DNA of 64,000 nt from Candidatus Aminicenantes bacterium UBA6072 (GCA_002436105.1 DIXU01000010.1:1-64000), one strand, 5' to 3'; positions 28,690 through 37,360 are shown, counted from the stretch's first letter. Notes: generated from the sequence alone by a model not told the origin. Numbers and translations: made by a program.

Positions 28690-29210
28690 CCTGTCGTGAC
28701 GCGTGACGCGTAACGCGTGACATGTGAAGAATTAAATTCCAAGCTCCAAATCCCAAATCCCAAATAAATTCCAATTACCAAATCCCCTGGCGGGGACTTT
28801 GACCCAAACGAAGAAACTGCCATTCAAGGAGCTTTCGTTTTGGAAATTGGAATTTGGAGCACAGATCAGCACTTTAGGAGAATATTTCTACACTGAATTT
28901 CATTTTCTTCACTAACACTATCACTATCACTAACACTTTTTCTTGAGGGATTTGGTGCTTGGGATTTGGAATTTGAGTCTTCCGATTGCTTCTTTTCTTT
29001 CCTTAAACCGTCCACCGTAAACCGATTGCTTTCGTTCCCTCGTTATGCGTTATGCGTGATGCGTGATGAGAAAGAGTGAAACTCGGTGTAGGGCTAGGGC
29101 GGAGGGCAACAGCATTGAACGATCTTTCGTGATTCGTGATTCGTGATTCGAAACAGCCCTGGATCGATCAATACAATTCTAATCATTAATCACCAATCAC
29201 TGTTCTTGGT
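28690..29210. repeat. Nested composite palindromic arrays between VWFA paralogues
   Basis: The 638-bp spacer 28679-29316 holds no gene. From outside in: CGTGACGCGTAACGCGTGAC units (28697-28722) face CGTTATGCGTGATGCGTGAT units (29041-29068). ATTCCAAGCTCCAAATCCCA units (28736-28785) face GGGATTTGGTGCTTGGGATT units (28949-28974). A block of ACTAACACTATCACTATCAC (28912-28938) sits inside. A further array, GATTCGTGATTCGTGATTCG (29128-29148) against AATCATTAATCACCAATCAC (29178-29203), follows. Positions 28853-28955 recur nearly unchanged, inverted, at 55750-55855. Confidence 0.8.
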
Positions 29211-29316
29211 TCGTTACGTGGGGGCACTGCCACCATTGCCATATGTCCTGTTCTCGGGTCGCATTTCTGCCTGTTTTTTGGCATAATTAATGCTTCTAGA
29301 TGCTCGGGAGGCTCTG

Positions 29317-31755
29317 ATGTTTTTTGGCTGGCCGGCGATAACCTGGCGAAGGGCTTTCACAGCCCTTGTTCTCTCCATTTTTCTCCTGCCGCTTGTCCTT
29401 TCCGCCCAGGAGCGGGTCCACGAGCGGGTCGAGGTGATCTACCAGGAGATCCTGGTGCGGGTGTTCGACGGAACGAAGGCGGTGCCCGGGCTCAAGGCCG
29501 GGGATTTTGCGCTGTACGAGGACGGCCGGCCGGTCAAGGTCAGCTACTGCCGCGAGCTGCGGCGCTCGCTGGCCCGCCCGGAAATTGAGCCCGCCGGCGT
29601 TCCGGCGGCGGAAAAGGCCAAGCCGCGACTGTTCCTTTTCATGCTCTGGTTCAACGAGGAGAGCCGCGACTGGCCCAGGGCCTGGGATTATTTTCTGGAA
29701 GAGATCTACCGTGCCGGCGACCGGATCGTGCTCAGCGACGGCACGCGGGTCATGGAGGTGTCGTCTCCTGAAAAAGATGAAGCAAAGATCTCCGCATTTT
29801 TCGCCGCCATGGCCGCCGGCCTGAAAAAGAAAAAGCTCGAAAAGACGCGCCTGGTGAATGACCTGGAGAGGAGCACGAGAGATTTTTATGAGAATCTCAT
29901 CTTTATCCCCGCCAAGGATCAGGAGGATCGGGAGGCCGTCGAAAGGGCCTTGTTGGGGCAGTTCATGACCAGTTACCTGGGTGCGCTTGACGAATACCGG
30001 CTGGCGCGCCTGAAGGGATATCCCGGCTGGCTGGAGCGCCTGGCCGGTGCGCTGAAGGCGGTGGAGGCGGAGAAGTGGGCCCTGGTCTTCCTGCAGAACG
30101 AGCGGCTGCCGTTGCTGAGCCGCGACGGCAGGCTTTTCCGCGAGGCGCCCATGCTCCAGTCAACCATCACAACCCTGAGGCGCTTCATGGAGGAAACGGA
30201 GCGGCAGTTCCAGCTCGGTACCGACGTGATGAGCTATCTGCGCGACCTTAGGCCGGTCTTCGTCGGCGCCAACGCCACTTACCACGTCTTCCTCAGCGAT
30301 GGGAGCGGGGAGACGCTGTCCAATGAGCACCTGCAGTGGCAGCCGGTCTTCTCCACATGGGAGGGTGCCTTCCGCCAGGTCAGCGCCGACACCGGCGGCC
30401 AGGTCAGCAACACCACGCGCCTGGGCGAAGCGCTCGGCAACGTGGCCGAACGCGAGGACGTTTACTATGTCCTCACGTTCAAGCCCGCCGCGGGAGGCGA
30501 GGGCAAGCGCGACATCCGGGTCGACATGAAGCAGCCGGGATGGAAGGCCGTCTATTCGCGCAAGCTGCGGCTGGGGGAGCTGTTCCCGCTGAAGATCCAG
30601 GCCCTGGAGTGGCGGGACGGCAGGCTGTCCGTCTCCCTGGCCGATTACCAAAGGACGTATGGCGAGCAGGGGCTGGCCGGCCGGCTGAAGATCGGCGTCC
30701 GCGCCGGCGTGCGCGGCGGAGCGCCCCTCTCGGCCGAGCTGGAAGTCGCCCCGGATGAGCCGGCCGCGGACGTGGAGCTGGCCCTGAACTTCCCGGCGCC
30801 CGGCCGCTACCCGGTGCATGTCGATGTGCGCGACCTGTTGACCGGCAACGCGGCCAGCGCTGACAGGGAGGTCGAGGTCCTGCCGCCGCCGGCCCCTTCT
30901 CCGACGGCGGAGGTCGATGCGCAGCCCCTGGCGGAGGATCTGGCAACGATCATGGCTAAAACCGCGGAGTATTGCCGGCGGCTGAAGGAGGCGGCGTTCC
31001 GCTTCTACTGCCTGGAGAAGGTGGAGGAGCGGACGCTGGAGCGCAATCCCCTGACCAAGCGGACGGAACCGGTCGAACGGCGCTGGGAATACGACTACCA
31101 GATCACCGGCGCAGGCGGCCGGATCCAGGAACGGCGCCATCTGCTCCGCAAGGGTACGCGCAAGGTCGAAAAGGAGAACGTCGCCCTGGCGACGCGCTTC
31201 TCCTCCCATTACTCGGTGTTCCTGCCCGTGACCCTGCTGGCGAATGAAAACCGCGAGCTGTACTCATATCGCCTGGTCGGCCGCGACCGTGTCGGCAGGA
31301 GCCGCTGCGTCGTCGTCGAGGTGACGCCGCGCCGGGCGGAGGGGGGCGGCATCGCCCAGGGCACGGCTTGGATCGACGAGAAGGACGGCTCGGTGCTCAG
31401 GATCGAGATGAACCCGCGCGGGGTGGCCGGCGCCGAGGCGCTGGAGAAGGCGGCCGCGGCGTCGCAGGCGCGGCTGCTGCTCGAGGTGACCCACCAGTAC
31501 TTCGCGGCCCGCGACGGCCTGCGCTTCCCCTCCATGACCCTGTTCCGCGAGGCGTACATCGTGGAAAAGGTCCTTTCCGAGCGGAGCATCGAGATCCCCT
31601 GGGCCGGAGAGATCGCCTCGGGCGCAACGGTCATCACCATACCCAAGCTGGAGCAGAAGCGCCACGAGGTCGAGTTTTACCGCCTGCGCCAGGATTACTC
31701 GAAGTACCGCTTCTTCGAGGTGGACAGCAGCGTCGAGGTCAAGCAGACTGAGTAG
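29317..31755 (+). CDS. Large secreted VWFA-related protein, paralogue 2
   Basis: 812 residues from the ATG at 29317, chosen because GGGAGG lies five bases upstream; the ATG at 29290 lies next to a CATAAT box. The order matches paralogue 1: signal segment, EVIYQEILVRVFDGTKAVPG, a VWA-like core with FNEES where DxSxS is expected, a helical insert that differs strongly from paralogue 1, WEGAFRQVSADTGGQV, and the C-terminal beta-rich domain. The last domain is nearly identical to that of paralogue 1 in DNA, while the middle is diverged, which suggests gene conversion. Confidence 0.85.
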   Translation: MFFGWPAITWRRAFTALVLSIFLLPLVLSAQERVHERVEVIYQEILVRVFDGTKAVPGLKAGDFALYEDGRPVKVSYCRELRRSLARPEIEPAGVPAAEKAKPRLFLFMLWFNEESRDWPRAWDYFLEEIYRAGDRIVLSDGTRVMEVSSPEKDEAKISAFFAAMAAGLKKKKLEKTRLVNDLERSTRDFYENLIFIPAKDQEDREAVERALLGQFMTSYLGALDEYRLARLKGYPGWLERLAGALKAVEAEKWALVFLQNERLPLLSRDGRLFREAPMLQSTITTLRRFMEETERQFQLGTDVMSYLRDLRPVFVGANATYHVFLSDGSGETLSNEHLQWQPVFSTWEGAFRQVSADTGGQVSNTTRLGEALGNVAEREDVYYVLTFKPAAGGEGKRDIRVDMKQPGWKAVYSRKLRLGELFPLKIQALEWRDGRLSVSLADYQRTYGEQGLAGRLKIGVRAGVRGGAPLSAELEVAPDEPAADVELALNFPAPGRYPVHVDVRDLLTGNAASADREVEVLPPPAPSPTAEVDAQPLAEDLATIMAKTAEYCRRLKEAAFRFYCLEKVEERTLERNPLTKRTEPVERRWEYDYQITGAGGRIQERRHLLRKGTRKVEKENVALATRFSSHYSVFLPVTLLANENRELYSYRLVGRDRVGRSRCVVVEVTPRRAEGGGIAQGTAWIDEKDGSVLRIEMNPRGVAGAEALEKAAAASQARLLLEVTHQYFAARDGLRFPSMTLFREAYIVEKVLSERSIEIPWAGEIASGATVITIPKLEQKRHEVEFYRLRQDYSKYRFFEVDSSVEVKQTE

Positions 31756-31770
31756 TGAAGAAACGCTCTG

Positions 31771-31900
31771 TCGTGATGCGTGATAAGTGATGAGTGATGA
31801 GAATGAATGGAACTCGGCGTAAGGCTTGCGGTAGATGGTACAGGAACTGGATACCGTTAGACGTCAGGCGTTAGGCGTTATGCGTTGTGCGAATGAACAT
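31771..31900. repeat. Degenerate GTGATGCG / TTAGGCG repeat units after VWFA paralogue 2
   Basis: TCGTGATGCGTGATAAGTGA units are followed by GAATGGAACTCGGCGTAAGG, which matches, with changes, the sequence after the array at 29075, and then by GTTAGACGTCAGGCGTTAGG units (31856-31885). The downstream repeat appears to have been duplicated with the gene. The 311-bp spacer 31756-32066 otherwise holds the palindrome at 31932 and the 32-bp repeat at 32016; I see no gene in it. Confidence 0.65.
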
Positions 31901-31931
31901 CGGGGCAATTCCCCATAGGGGTTTTTCTTAC

Positions 31932-31961
31932 TGTAGGGGCGGTTCGCGAACCGCCCTTACA
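31932..31961. repeat. Long GC palindrome
   Basis: A 30-base near-perfect palindrome with the core GGGCGGTTCGCGAACCGCCC (20 of 20 symmetrical) flanked by TGTAG and TTACA. It is unlike the degenerate tandem arrays around it and resembles short extragenic palindromes seen in many genomes. Confidence 0.85.
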
Positions 31962-32015
31962 TAAAGAGGGATCCAAAATCCTCATATGATCTCCCCTTGG
32001 CTATTGCCCGTAAGG

Positions 32016-32047
32016 CCTCCTGCTGACACTGACACTGTCACTGACAC
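32016..32047. repeat. Exact 32-bp dispersed repeat (inverted copy of 6509-6540)
   Basis: Made of CACTGACACTGTCACTGACA-type units, identical base for base to the reverse complement of 6509-6540. Both copies lie just downstream of a stop codon and have the same orientation relative to the upstream gene. A related shorter block is at 55998-56022. Confidence 0.9.
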
Positions 32048-32066
32048 GGGTAGCCTGCAATTCCGT

Positions 32067-33119
32067 TCAGATGAAGTACCCCAGTATCTCGTTCAGCAGC
32101 AGGATCTTCTCCTCGGGCACGGCGATGTTCCGGCCGCGGCGGGCCAGGAAGCCTTCCCGCAGCAGGAAGGAGGTTTCGTCTGGAAACGGGGAGAATGCCG
32201 AGGCGGGAATGCCCTTCAGCAGGCGCAGGCCGGTGACGATCCGACGCCGGTCGGCGTTGAGTTGGCGGGTCCTTGCCTCGGGGAGACGGCCCCGCACCAG
32301 GACCTCGCTGTAGCGCCGAAGATCGGAGACATTTCGGTAATCGCGGCCGTCCAGGAAACCGGCGGCCGAGGGGCCGAGGCCGACGTAGGGCGCCATGCGC
32401 CAGTACTTGAGGTTGTGGCGCGACGCCCTGCCGGGCCGGGCGAAGTTGGAGACCTCGTAGTGAACGAAGCCGAGACCGGCGAGCGCCCGGCGGGCCTGGT
32501 GATAGAGGCGGGCGTCGCGCGCGTCGGCTTCGGGGCGCGGAACTCCCTCCAGGATGTAGACCGAGACATGGGACGGCTTCAGCGCAGCGATGACCCGGAA
32601 GTTCGATTCCATGCTGCGGGCCGTCTGCGTGGGCAGGCCGATGATCAAATCGATGCTGACATTTTTGAAACCGGCATTGCGGGCGAGGTCAACGGCCTGG
32701 ATCGCCCGGGCTGCGTCGTGGGTGCGCCGGAGATAGCGCAGGTCCCTTTGCTGGAAAGACTGGGCACCGATGCTCAGGCGGTTGACGCCGGCGGCGCGGA
32801 GCTCCCTCAGCGGCGTGGCCTCAAGATCCTCGGGATTCGCCTCCATGGTGATCTCGCTTTTCCCGTCGACGGAAAAACTTTTCGCCGCGCACTCCAGGAG
32901 CCCGGACACCTGGCCGGGATTCAGCAGCGAGGGCGAGCCGCCGCCGATATAGACCGTGTCCACAGCCAGGCCGGGATCGCGGCGCAGCCCCATTTCCAGT
33001 TCGATATGGCGAAGGCACTCGCCGGCCGGGTCCGGCTTGAATTTTTTCTTGAAGAAATGGCAGTAGAAGCAGGCGCGGCGGCAGAAGGGAAAATGGATGT
33101 AAAGGCCGGCCCGGTTCAA
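32067..33119 (-). CDS. hemW: Radical SAM heme chaperone HemW-like protein
   Basis: About 350 residues. The radical SAM cluster motif CRRACFYCHF (CxxxCxxC) sits near residue 12, with YIGGGSPSLLN, MEANPEDL, RLSIGAQSFQ and DLIIGLPTQT following as in HemN/HemW. The HNxxYW motif typical of HemW is present as RHNLKYW. The likely role is heme handling or insertion, not coproporphyrinogen oxidation. The start is uncertain: I prefer TTG 33119, which overlaps the upstream stop (TTGA) and gives the usual short N-terminus; ATG 33185 would add 22 residues and overlap the upstream gene by 70 bases. It is last in the Bat cluster. Confidence 0.88.
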   Translation of the reverse strand: MNRAGLYIHFPFCRRACFYCHFFKKKFKPDPAGECLRHIELEMGLRRDPGLAVDTVYIGGGSPSLLNPGQVSGLLECAAKSFSVDGKSEITMEANPEDLEATPLRELRAAGVNRLSIGAQSFQQRDLRYLRRTHDAARAIQAVDLARNAGFKNVSIDLIIGLPTQTARSMESNFRVIAALKPSHVSVYILEGVPRPEADARDARLYHQARRALAGLGFVHYEVSNFARPGRASRHNLKYWRMAPYVGLGPSAAGFLDGRDYRNVSDLRRYSEVLVRGRLPEARTRQLNADRRRIVTGLRLLKGIPASAFSPFPDETSFLLREGFLARRGRNIAVPEEKILLLNEILGYFI

Positions 33120-33889
33120 ATCAGGACCAGGCGCTTCGTTTCGATCCAGCCGGCGATGCGCTCCGAGGCCGTCACCTGGACCCATTCGCCGGAACGGTCG
33201 ATGATGCGCACCTCCAGCCCGGGGTTGACCTTGAACAGGACGGTGTGGTCCTCGCCGGGACCGCTGCGCAGCGGCGAGCCCTCCTCCCGGATCACGGCGG
33301 TGTCGCTGCGGCCCAGGGCGGCGGCGCGGCCGACGTGGCAGGCGCCCAGGCCGGCGACGAGCAGCAGCGAGAAGCCCAGGGCGTAGAGGAGCTTGCGGCT
33401 GCGGCCGCGGGTCAGCAGCAGGAACAGGAAGGCGTTGAACAGCAGCGCCGCCAGCAGCAGCATGACGCTCAGCGTGTCCAAGCTGACCCGGCTTTCCAGC
33501 ATCTGCACGGCGCGGGTGACGAAATCGGGATCGGGCAGCCGCGCGTCGTCGAGGAAATGGCGGTTGGTCATGGCGATGTTGCGGGCGACGGCGGGTTCCA
33601 GCGGCCGCAGGCGGCGCGCCTTCAGATAATGGACCTTGGCCTGCAGGTAGTTCCCCAGCTTGTAATGGCAGTTGGCGATATTGTAGGGCACCTGCCAGTC
33701 GGTGGCCGCGCCTCCCCGCCCCGACGGAAACTGGTCCGCGACCTTCAGGTAGACGGGCAGGGCCTCGGCATAGCGGCCCTGCTCGTACAGGCGGTTGGCC
33801 GCGGCGAAGTCCTCGCGGGCGGCGGCGGTCGCCCCGACGCTGAGCAGAAGCAGCAGGGCGAAGGCGATGGATCGGGTCCGTTTTTTCAT
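33116..33889 (-). CDS. batE: BatE-like TPR and SH3-like protein
   Basis: 257 residues. A signal peptide (MKKRTRSIAFALLLLLSVGA) is followed by TPR-like repeats (FAAANRLYEQGRYAEALPVY, VPYNIANCHYKLGNYLQAKV), two membrane helices (about 138-180), and a C-terminal SH3-like domain (SPLRSGPGEDHTVLFKVNPG through WVQVTASERIAGWIETKRL). This order matches BatE of Bacteroidetes-type Bat operons. The ATG overlaps the batD stop (ATGA). The role of Bat proteins is poorly defined; they have been linked to stress tolerance. Confidence 0.8.
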   Translation of the reverse strand: MKKRTRSIAFALLLLLSVGATAAAREDFAAANRLYEQGRYAEALPVYLKVADQFPSGRGGAATDWQVPYNIANCHYKLGNYLQAKVHYLKARRLRPLEPAVARNIAMTNRHFLDDARLPDPDFVTRAVQMLESRVSLDTLSVMLLLAALLFNAFLFLLLTRGRSRKLLYALGFSLLLVAGLGACHVGRAAALGRSDTAVIREEGSPLRSGPGEDHTVLFKVNPGLEVRIIDRSGEWVQVTASERIAGWIETKRLVLI

Positions 33890-35652
33890 CTCATCTTCCT
33901 GTCGATGTCGCGGAACAGGCCGCGCAGGGCCTGCAGGTCCTTCTTGAGCTCCAGCGCCGATCGCTTGCCCGGCGAGAAGCGGGCCAGCTCCGACTGCCCC
34001 TTGATGAAGAGGAAACGGTCGCTGGCGCTCTTGGGCACGCCCTTCTCCGCCAGTACTGCGGCGATGCGCCGGTCGCTGACCTCGCATAGGCCCAGGCCGC
34101 TCTTGGCGCAGAAGTAGCCTTCCATGACCGGGGCGATGTCCTCGGGCCGGCGCACGGCGTCCAGCTGCTTCAGCGCCCGGGCGAGGATGCGGCGGTGGCG
34201 CATGCCCGAGCTTACGGCGATGCCGCGGTCCCAGGCGGTGACCTTGAGCAGGACCAGCAGGTTGGCGGCGAACAGGGCGGCGAGCAGGAGCGTGAACCAT
34301 GGCCGGCGGTGGATGGGGAGCGACAGCCCCCGCAGGGGAGCCGTCTTGATGAACTCGATGTCCTCGCCCTGCTGCACGACGGCGCTGCCGGGCAGTGTGC
34401 GCGAGAGGGCCGGCGCCTGCTTCTCGCCGCTGACGCGCAGGCGGATGGGGGCGCTGCGCAGGCCGACCACGGCGCCCTGGACCGGGTCGTAGTAGCGGAA
34501 CTCGACGGGTGGAAAGACGGCCTCGCCGCTGCGCTGGAAGGAGACCGGGATCTCGGCCAGCAGGGTGCCGGTCATGGCGGCGGCGCCGAAGTCGGCCTGG
34601 TGGGTGATCTTGGCCGGGTAGACCAGGATCATTTCATTGCCGGGCAGCGCCGGCGGGATGACGGCCTTGGTGTTGCCGCTGCCGCTGATGCGTATTCGCA
34701 GCGTGACGATCTCGTTGACGTCGGCTTCGCTGCGCGGCGTTTCCAGCGCGAAGAAGAAGCGCCCCAGCGGCAGCCCGGCGGCGGCCGCTGGGGGTTCGCT
34801 GACCCTGATCTTGATCTCCTGGGTGGAGCGGCGCAGCGCCTGGGCGGCGAGGAACGCCGAGCCGGGATCTGCCAGCTGCAGCTCGAACTGCAGCGGCGGA
34901 ATGGCCAGGGTGCCGCTCTCGTTGGCGAACAGCGCCGCCTTGCGGATCTCGTAGACCTGGTAGACGACGCCGTTGACGTTCTCGCTTGCCGGAGGGATCG
35001 ATTGCGGCGCCGGGAACCACTCCTGCCAGAAACCGGCGAACGAGGCGCTGGAGAGCATGTTCACCGCCTCGATGCGGTTGCGGGTGTAGAGCAGGACGCG
35101 GAAGAGCAGCTGTTCGCCCTTGAGGCATGCGGTCTTGGAGACGACGGCGCGCAGGTAGGCGTCGACCTGCTGGCGCCGGCCGCTGCGGAACGGCGAGGAG
35201 AAGAAGTCGTCGTCGAACAGCGAGGGGGGGCCGGCGGCCGGCGCGCCGCCCTGCGCCAGGCTGCCCTTGACCACTTCCACGGTGAAGGCGTCGGTGCTGA
35301 ATTCGCGGCCCTGGTGGCGGTAGTGCACGGCGGGCAGGGAGAGCCTGCCGGTGCGCGTCGGCATCAGGTAATAGGTGAAGCGGGTGCTGGTGAAGCTGGC
35401 GCCGTCGCTGAACTGGAACTCGGAGCTTCGCGACGTCTGCAGCACCTTGAAATCGTCGAGATAGGAGAGGTCGGGCTGGGCGGGGTTGTCGATGTTGCTG
35501 AAAGTCAGGGTGTAGAGCAGGGTGTCGTCCAGGCCGATTTTGTCCGCGGAGATCCCGGCTTCCACCTTGGCGTCCGCCGCGAACAGCGCCGGGACTGCGG
35601 CGAGCAGCAGGGCCAGCAGGGCGGCTGGGAAAAAACTACCAGTCCTTCTCAT
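33886..35652 (-). CDS. batD: BatD-like membrane protein
   Basis: 588 residues. A signal peptide (about 1-25) precedes several beta-sandwich repeats beginning VEAGISADKIGLDDTLLYTL and DDFKVLQTSRSSEFQFSDG, which are the BatD hallmark. The repeats extend to about residue 410, followed by one membrane helix (about 435-455) and a cytoplasmic tail. It overlaps the end of the TPR gene by 17 bases and the start of batE by four. No enzyme motif is present. It probably forms an inner-membrane complex with the VWA protein of the same cluster. Confidence 0.85.
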   Translation of the reverse strand: MRRTGSFFPAALLALLLAAVPALFAADAKVEAGISADKIGLDDTLLYTLTFSNIDNPAQPDLSYLDDFKVLQTSRSSEFQFSDGASFTSTRFTYYLMPTRTGRLSLPAVHYRHQGREFSTDAFTVEVVKGSLAQGGAPAAGPPSLFDDDFFSSPFRSGRRQQVDAYLRAVVSKTACLKGEQLLFRVLLYTRNRIEAVNMLSSASFAGFWQEWFPAPQSIPPASENVNGVVYQVYEIRKAALFANESGTLAIPPLQFELQLADPGSAFLAAQALRRSTQEIKIRVSEPPAAAAGLPLGRFFFALETPRSEADVNEIVTLRIRISGSGNTKAVIPPALPGNEMILVYPAKITHQADFGAAAMTGTLLAEIPVSFQRSGEAVFPPVEFRYYDPVQGAVVGLRSAPIRLRVSGEKQAPALSRTLPGSAVVQQGEDIEFIKTAPLRGLSLPIHRRPWFTLLLAALFAANLLVLLKVTAWDRGIAVSSGMRHRRILARALKQLDAVRRPEDIAPVMEGYFCAKSGLGLCEVSDRRIAAVLAEKGVPKSASDRFLFIKGQSELARFSPGKRSALELKKDLQALRGLFRDIDRKMR

Positions 35653-36247
35653 TGCGGGCGGCGCTGGCCTTGCGCTTGCGCTTCTCCATCTGCTGCTTCT
35701 CGTTCTGGTTGAGGAACTGCATCATGGCCTCGTATTTCTGCTGCTGCTTTTCGTCGTCGGCCTGGTTGTCCGGCTGCTCCTGGGGCTGCTGTTGCTGCTC
35801 GCGGATCTTCTTCAGGGTCAGCTCGAGGTTCTTCTTGGCCTGGATGTCGTCGGGGTCGATCTTCAGGCATTTTTTATAGCTTTCCAGCGCCTGCGGGTAC
35901 TGTTCCAGGCGGTAGTGGATATTGCCCTGGTTGTAGTGCAGGGGGGCCTCACCGGTGCCGAGACTGGACGCGTCGATTGCGGAGACCTCGGCCAGCGCCT
36001 CCCGGTATTTTTTCAGCCCGTAGAGGGCGGCGGCGGTGTTGTTCCTCAGCTGCGGGGCGCCGTCCTTCAGCCCCTTGGCCGAGAGGAACTGCTCCAGGGC
36101 GGCGGCGAAGTCGCCCTTGCGAAAGGCCTCGATCCCCTTCTGGTTGCGGCGCGCGGCCGGCTCGAACCAGTGCCATCCCCACATGTCCAGCGGCCAGGCC
36201 GCCGAAAGCAGGAAACCCAGCAGCAGGGGGATCAGCCTTTTCGCCAT
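35636..36247 (-). CDS. batC: BatC-like TPR protein
   Basis: 203 residues starting MAKRLIPLLLGFLLSAAWPL, a signal or membrane segment, then three TPR-like repeats (QKGIEAFRKGDFAAALEQFL, LHYNQGNIHYRLEQYPQALE). A charged Gln/Glu/Lys-rich tail ends in EKDW. The ATG at 36247 lies inside the last codons of the VWA gene (16-base overlap). It corresponds to the BatC position in Bat operons. Confidence 0.8.
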   Translation of the reverse strand: MAKRLIPLLLGFLLSAAWPLDMWGWHWFEPAARRNQKGIEAFRKGDFAAALEQFLSAKGLKDGAPQLRNNTAAALYGLKKYREALAEVSAIDASSLGTGEAPLHYNQGNIHYRLEQYPQALESYKKCLKIDPDDIQAKKNLELTLKKIREQQQQPQEQPDNQADDEKQQQKYEAMMQFLNQNEKQQMEKRKRKASAARNEKDW

Positions 36248-37242
36248 ACGATCCTCCGGTCGCTGAGAGCCATCTCGGCGGCCAGCAGCAGTACGGCCAG
36301 CAGCAGGGGATAGTAAAAACGGTCGATCTTGCGGCTCTTCACCTTGCGCGCCAGCTGCCGGCGCTCGTAGGCGCGCAGGATGCCGACCATGGGGGCGATG
36401 CCGGCGGCGTCGCCCAGGCGGTAGTACTGGCCGCCGCAGTCGGCGGCGATGCGCGCCAGGGTCTCCTCGTCCAGCCGCGACCTGACGATGTTGCCCTGGG
36501 CGTCCTTTTTCCATCCCGCGGTCCTGCCGTCCTTGTCGCGGATGGGAATGGGCGCCCCGCCGGCGGCCCCGACCCCGACGGTGAACACCGTGATCCGCTG
36601 CTTCTGCAGCTCCTTCACCGCCCCGGGCCAGTTCTGCTCCTGGTCCTCGCCGTCGGTGACCAGGATCATGACCTTCTGGCTGGAGCGGGAAGAGCGGAAC
36701 AGGCTCAGGCCCAGGGTGAAGGCCTTGGCGAAGTCGGTCCCCTGCTCTTCGGGCGGGCTGATTGGCGAGGCGAGCGCCAGGAGCTTGAAGGCCTCGTAGT
36801 CCAGCGTGGGCGGGCATTGCACGTAGGCGGCGCCGGCGAAGTTGACCTGGCTGACCATGTCGCTGCGCAGGGCGTCGACGATGGCAGCCACCAGGTTCCT
36901 GGCCACCTCCAGGCGCGAGGGCTTCAGGTCCTCGGCGTTCATCGAGGCCGAGGTGTCGAGCAGGAAAACGATCTCCAGCCCGCGGATGTCCATGCTTTCG
37001 AAGCGCTCGCCCCATTGCGGCCGGGCCAGGGCCAGGATCAGGAATGCGAACGACGCCAGCAGCAGCGCCGACTTGAAGAAGTCGATCTCGCGCCCCGAGC
37101 GCACCACCGTCTCCGCCTGCGCCGCCTCGGCGATGAACCCGCTCAGGATGCGCCGCTTTTTGCGGTAATTGGTTATGACCAGGATGGTGAACGGGACGAG
37201 CAGCAGCAGCAGGAAAAGGGCATGGGGATAGGCGAACGTCAT
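36232..37242 (-). CDS. Bat-type VWA membrane protein
   Basis: 336 residues. Two N-terminal membrane helices (about 8-25 and 56-72) are followed by a von Willebrand A domain with an intact metal site, FLLDTSASMNAEDLKPSRLE (Asp 96), plus a Thr in the EEQGTDFAKAF loop and VTDGEDQE. A C-terminal helix closes it (about 312-328). This is the BatA/BatB architecture; only one such gene is present here, and no MoxR or DUF58 gene is adjacent. It is first in the cluster, with a strong -10 box and a possible 14-residue leader peptide ahead of it. Confidence 0.88.
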   Translation of the reverse strand: MTFAYPHALFLLLLLVPFTILVITNYRKKRRILSGFIAEAAQAETVVRSGREIDFFKSALLLASFAFLILALARPQWGERFESMDIRGLEIVFLLDTSASMNAEDLKPSRLEVARNLVAAIVDALRSDMVSQVNFAGAAYVQCPPTLDYEAFKLLALASPISPPEEQGTDFAKAFTLGLSLFRSSRSSQKVMILVTDGEDQEQNWPGAVKELQKQRITVFTVGVGAAGGAPIPIRDKDGRTAGWKKDAQGNIVRSRLDEETLARIAADCGGQYYRLGDAAGIAPMVGILRAYERRQLARKVKSRKIDRFYYPLLLAVLLLAAEMALSDRRIVWRKG

Positions 37243-37283
37243 GGGAGCTCGTCGAGGGCCGTCAGCGGTGATGATTTTGCCAT
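37239..37283 (-). CDS. Possible 14-residue leader peptide before Bat VWA gene
   Basis: The reading frame MAKSSPLTALDELP runs from an ATG 12 bases after a TATAAT box to a TGA that overlaps the ATG of the VWA gene (ATGA). It could be a coupling or regulatory upstream frame, or a leftover 5' end of a lost gene. Evidence is position only. Confidence 0.3.
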   Translation of the reverse strand: MAKSSPLTALDELP

Positions 37284-37295
37284 TTTGTCCCGTTT

Positions 37296-37301
37296 ATTAT
37301 A
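37296..37301 (-). promoter_or_regulatory. -10 element of the Bat cluster
   Basis: Perfect TATAAT on the minus strand; the -35 at 17 bp (TTTCAT) is weak. The start site should fall about six bases before the possible leader-peptide ATG. Confidence 0.55.
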
Positions 37302-37360
37302 ACAAAATGAGGCGGTGAATGAAAGGAGGATCCGGTGCCCGGCAGGCCCCAACTGATCCT

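Noticed and set aside
26180..28774. 864-codon open frame on the minus strand
   Set aside because: Antisense to a VWFA-related gene that has a signal peptide and a paralogue; the same kind of antisense frame occurs opposite the paralogue.
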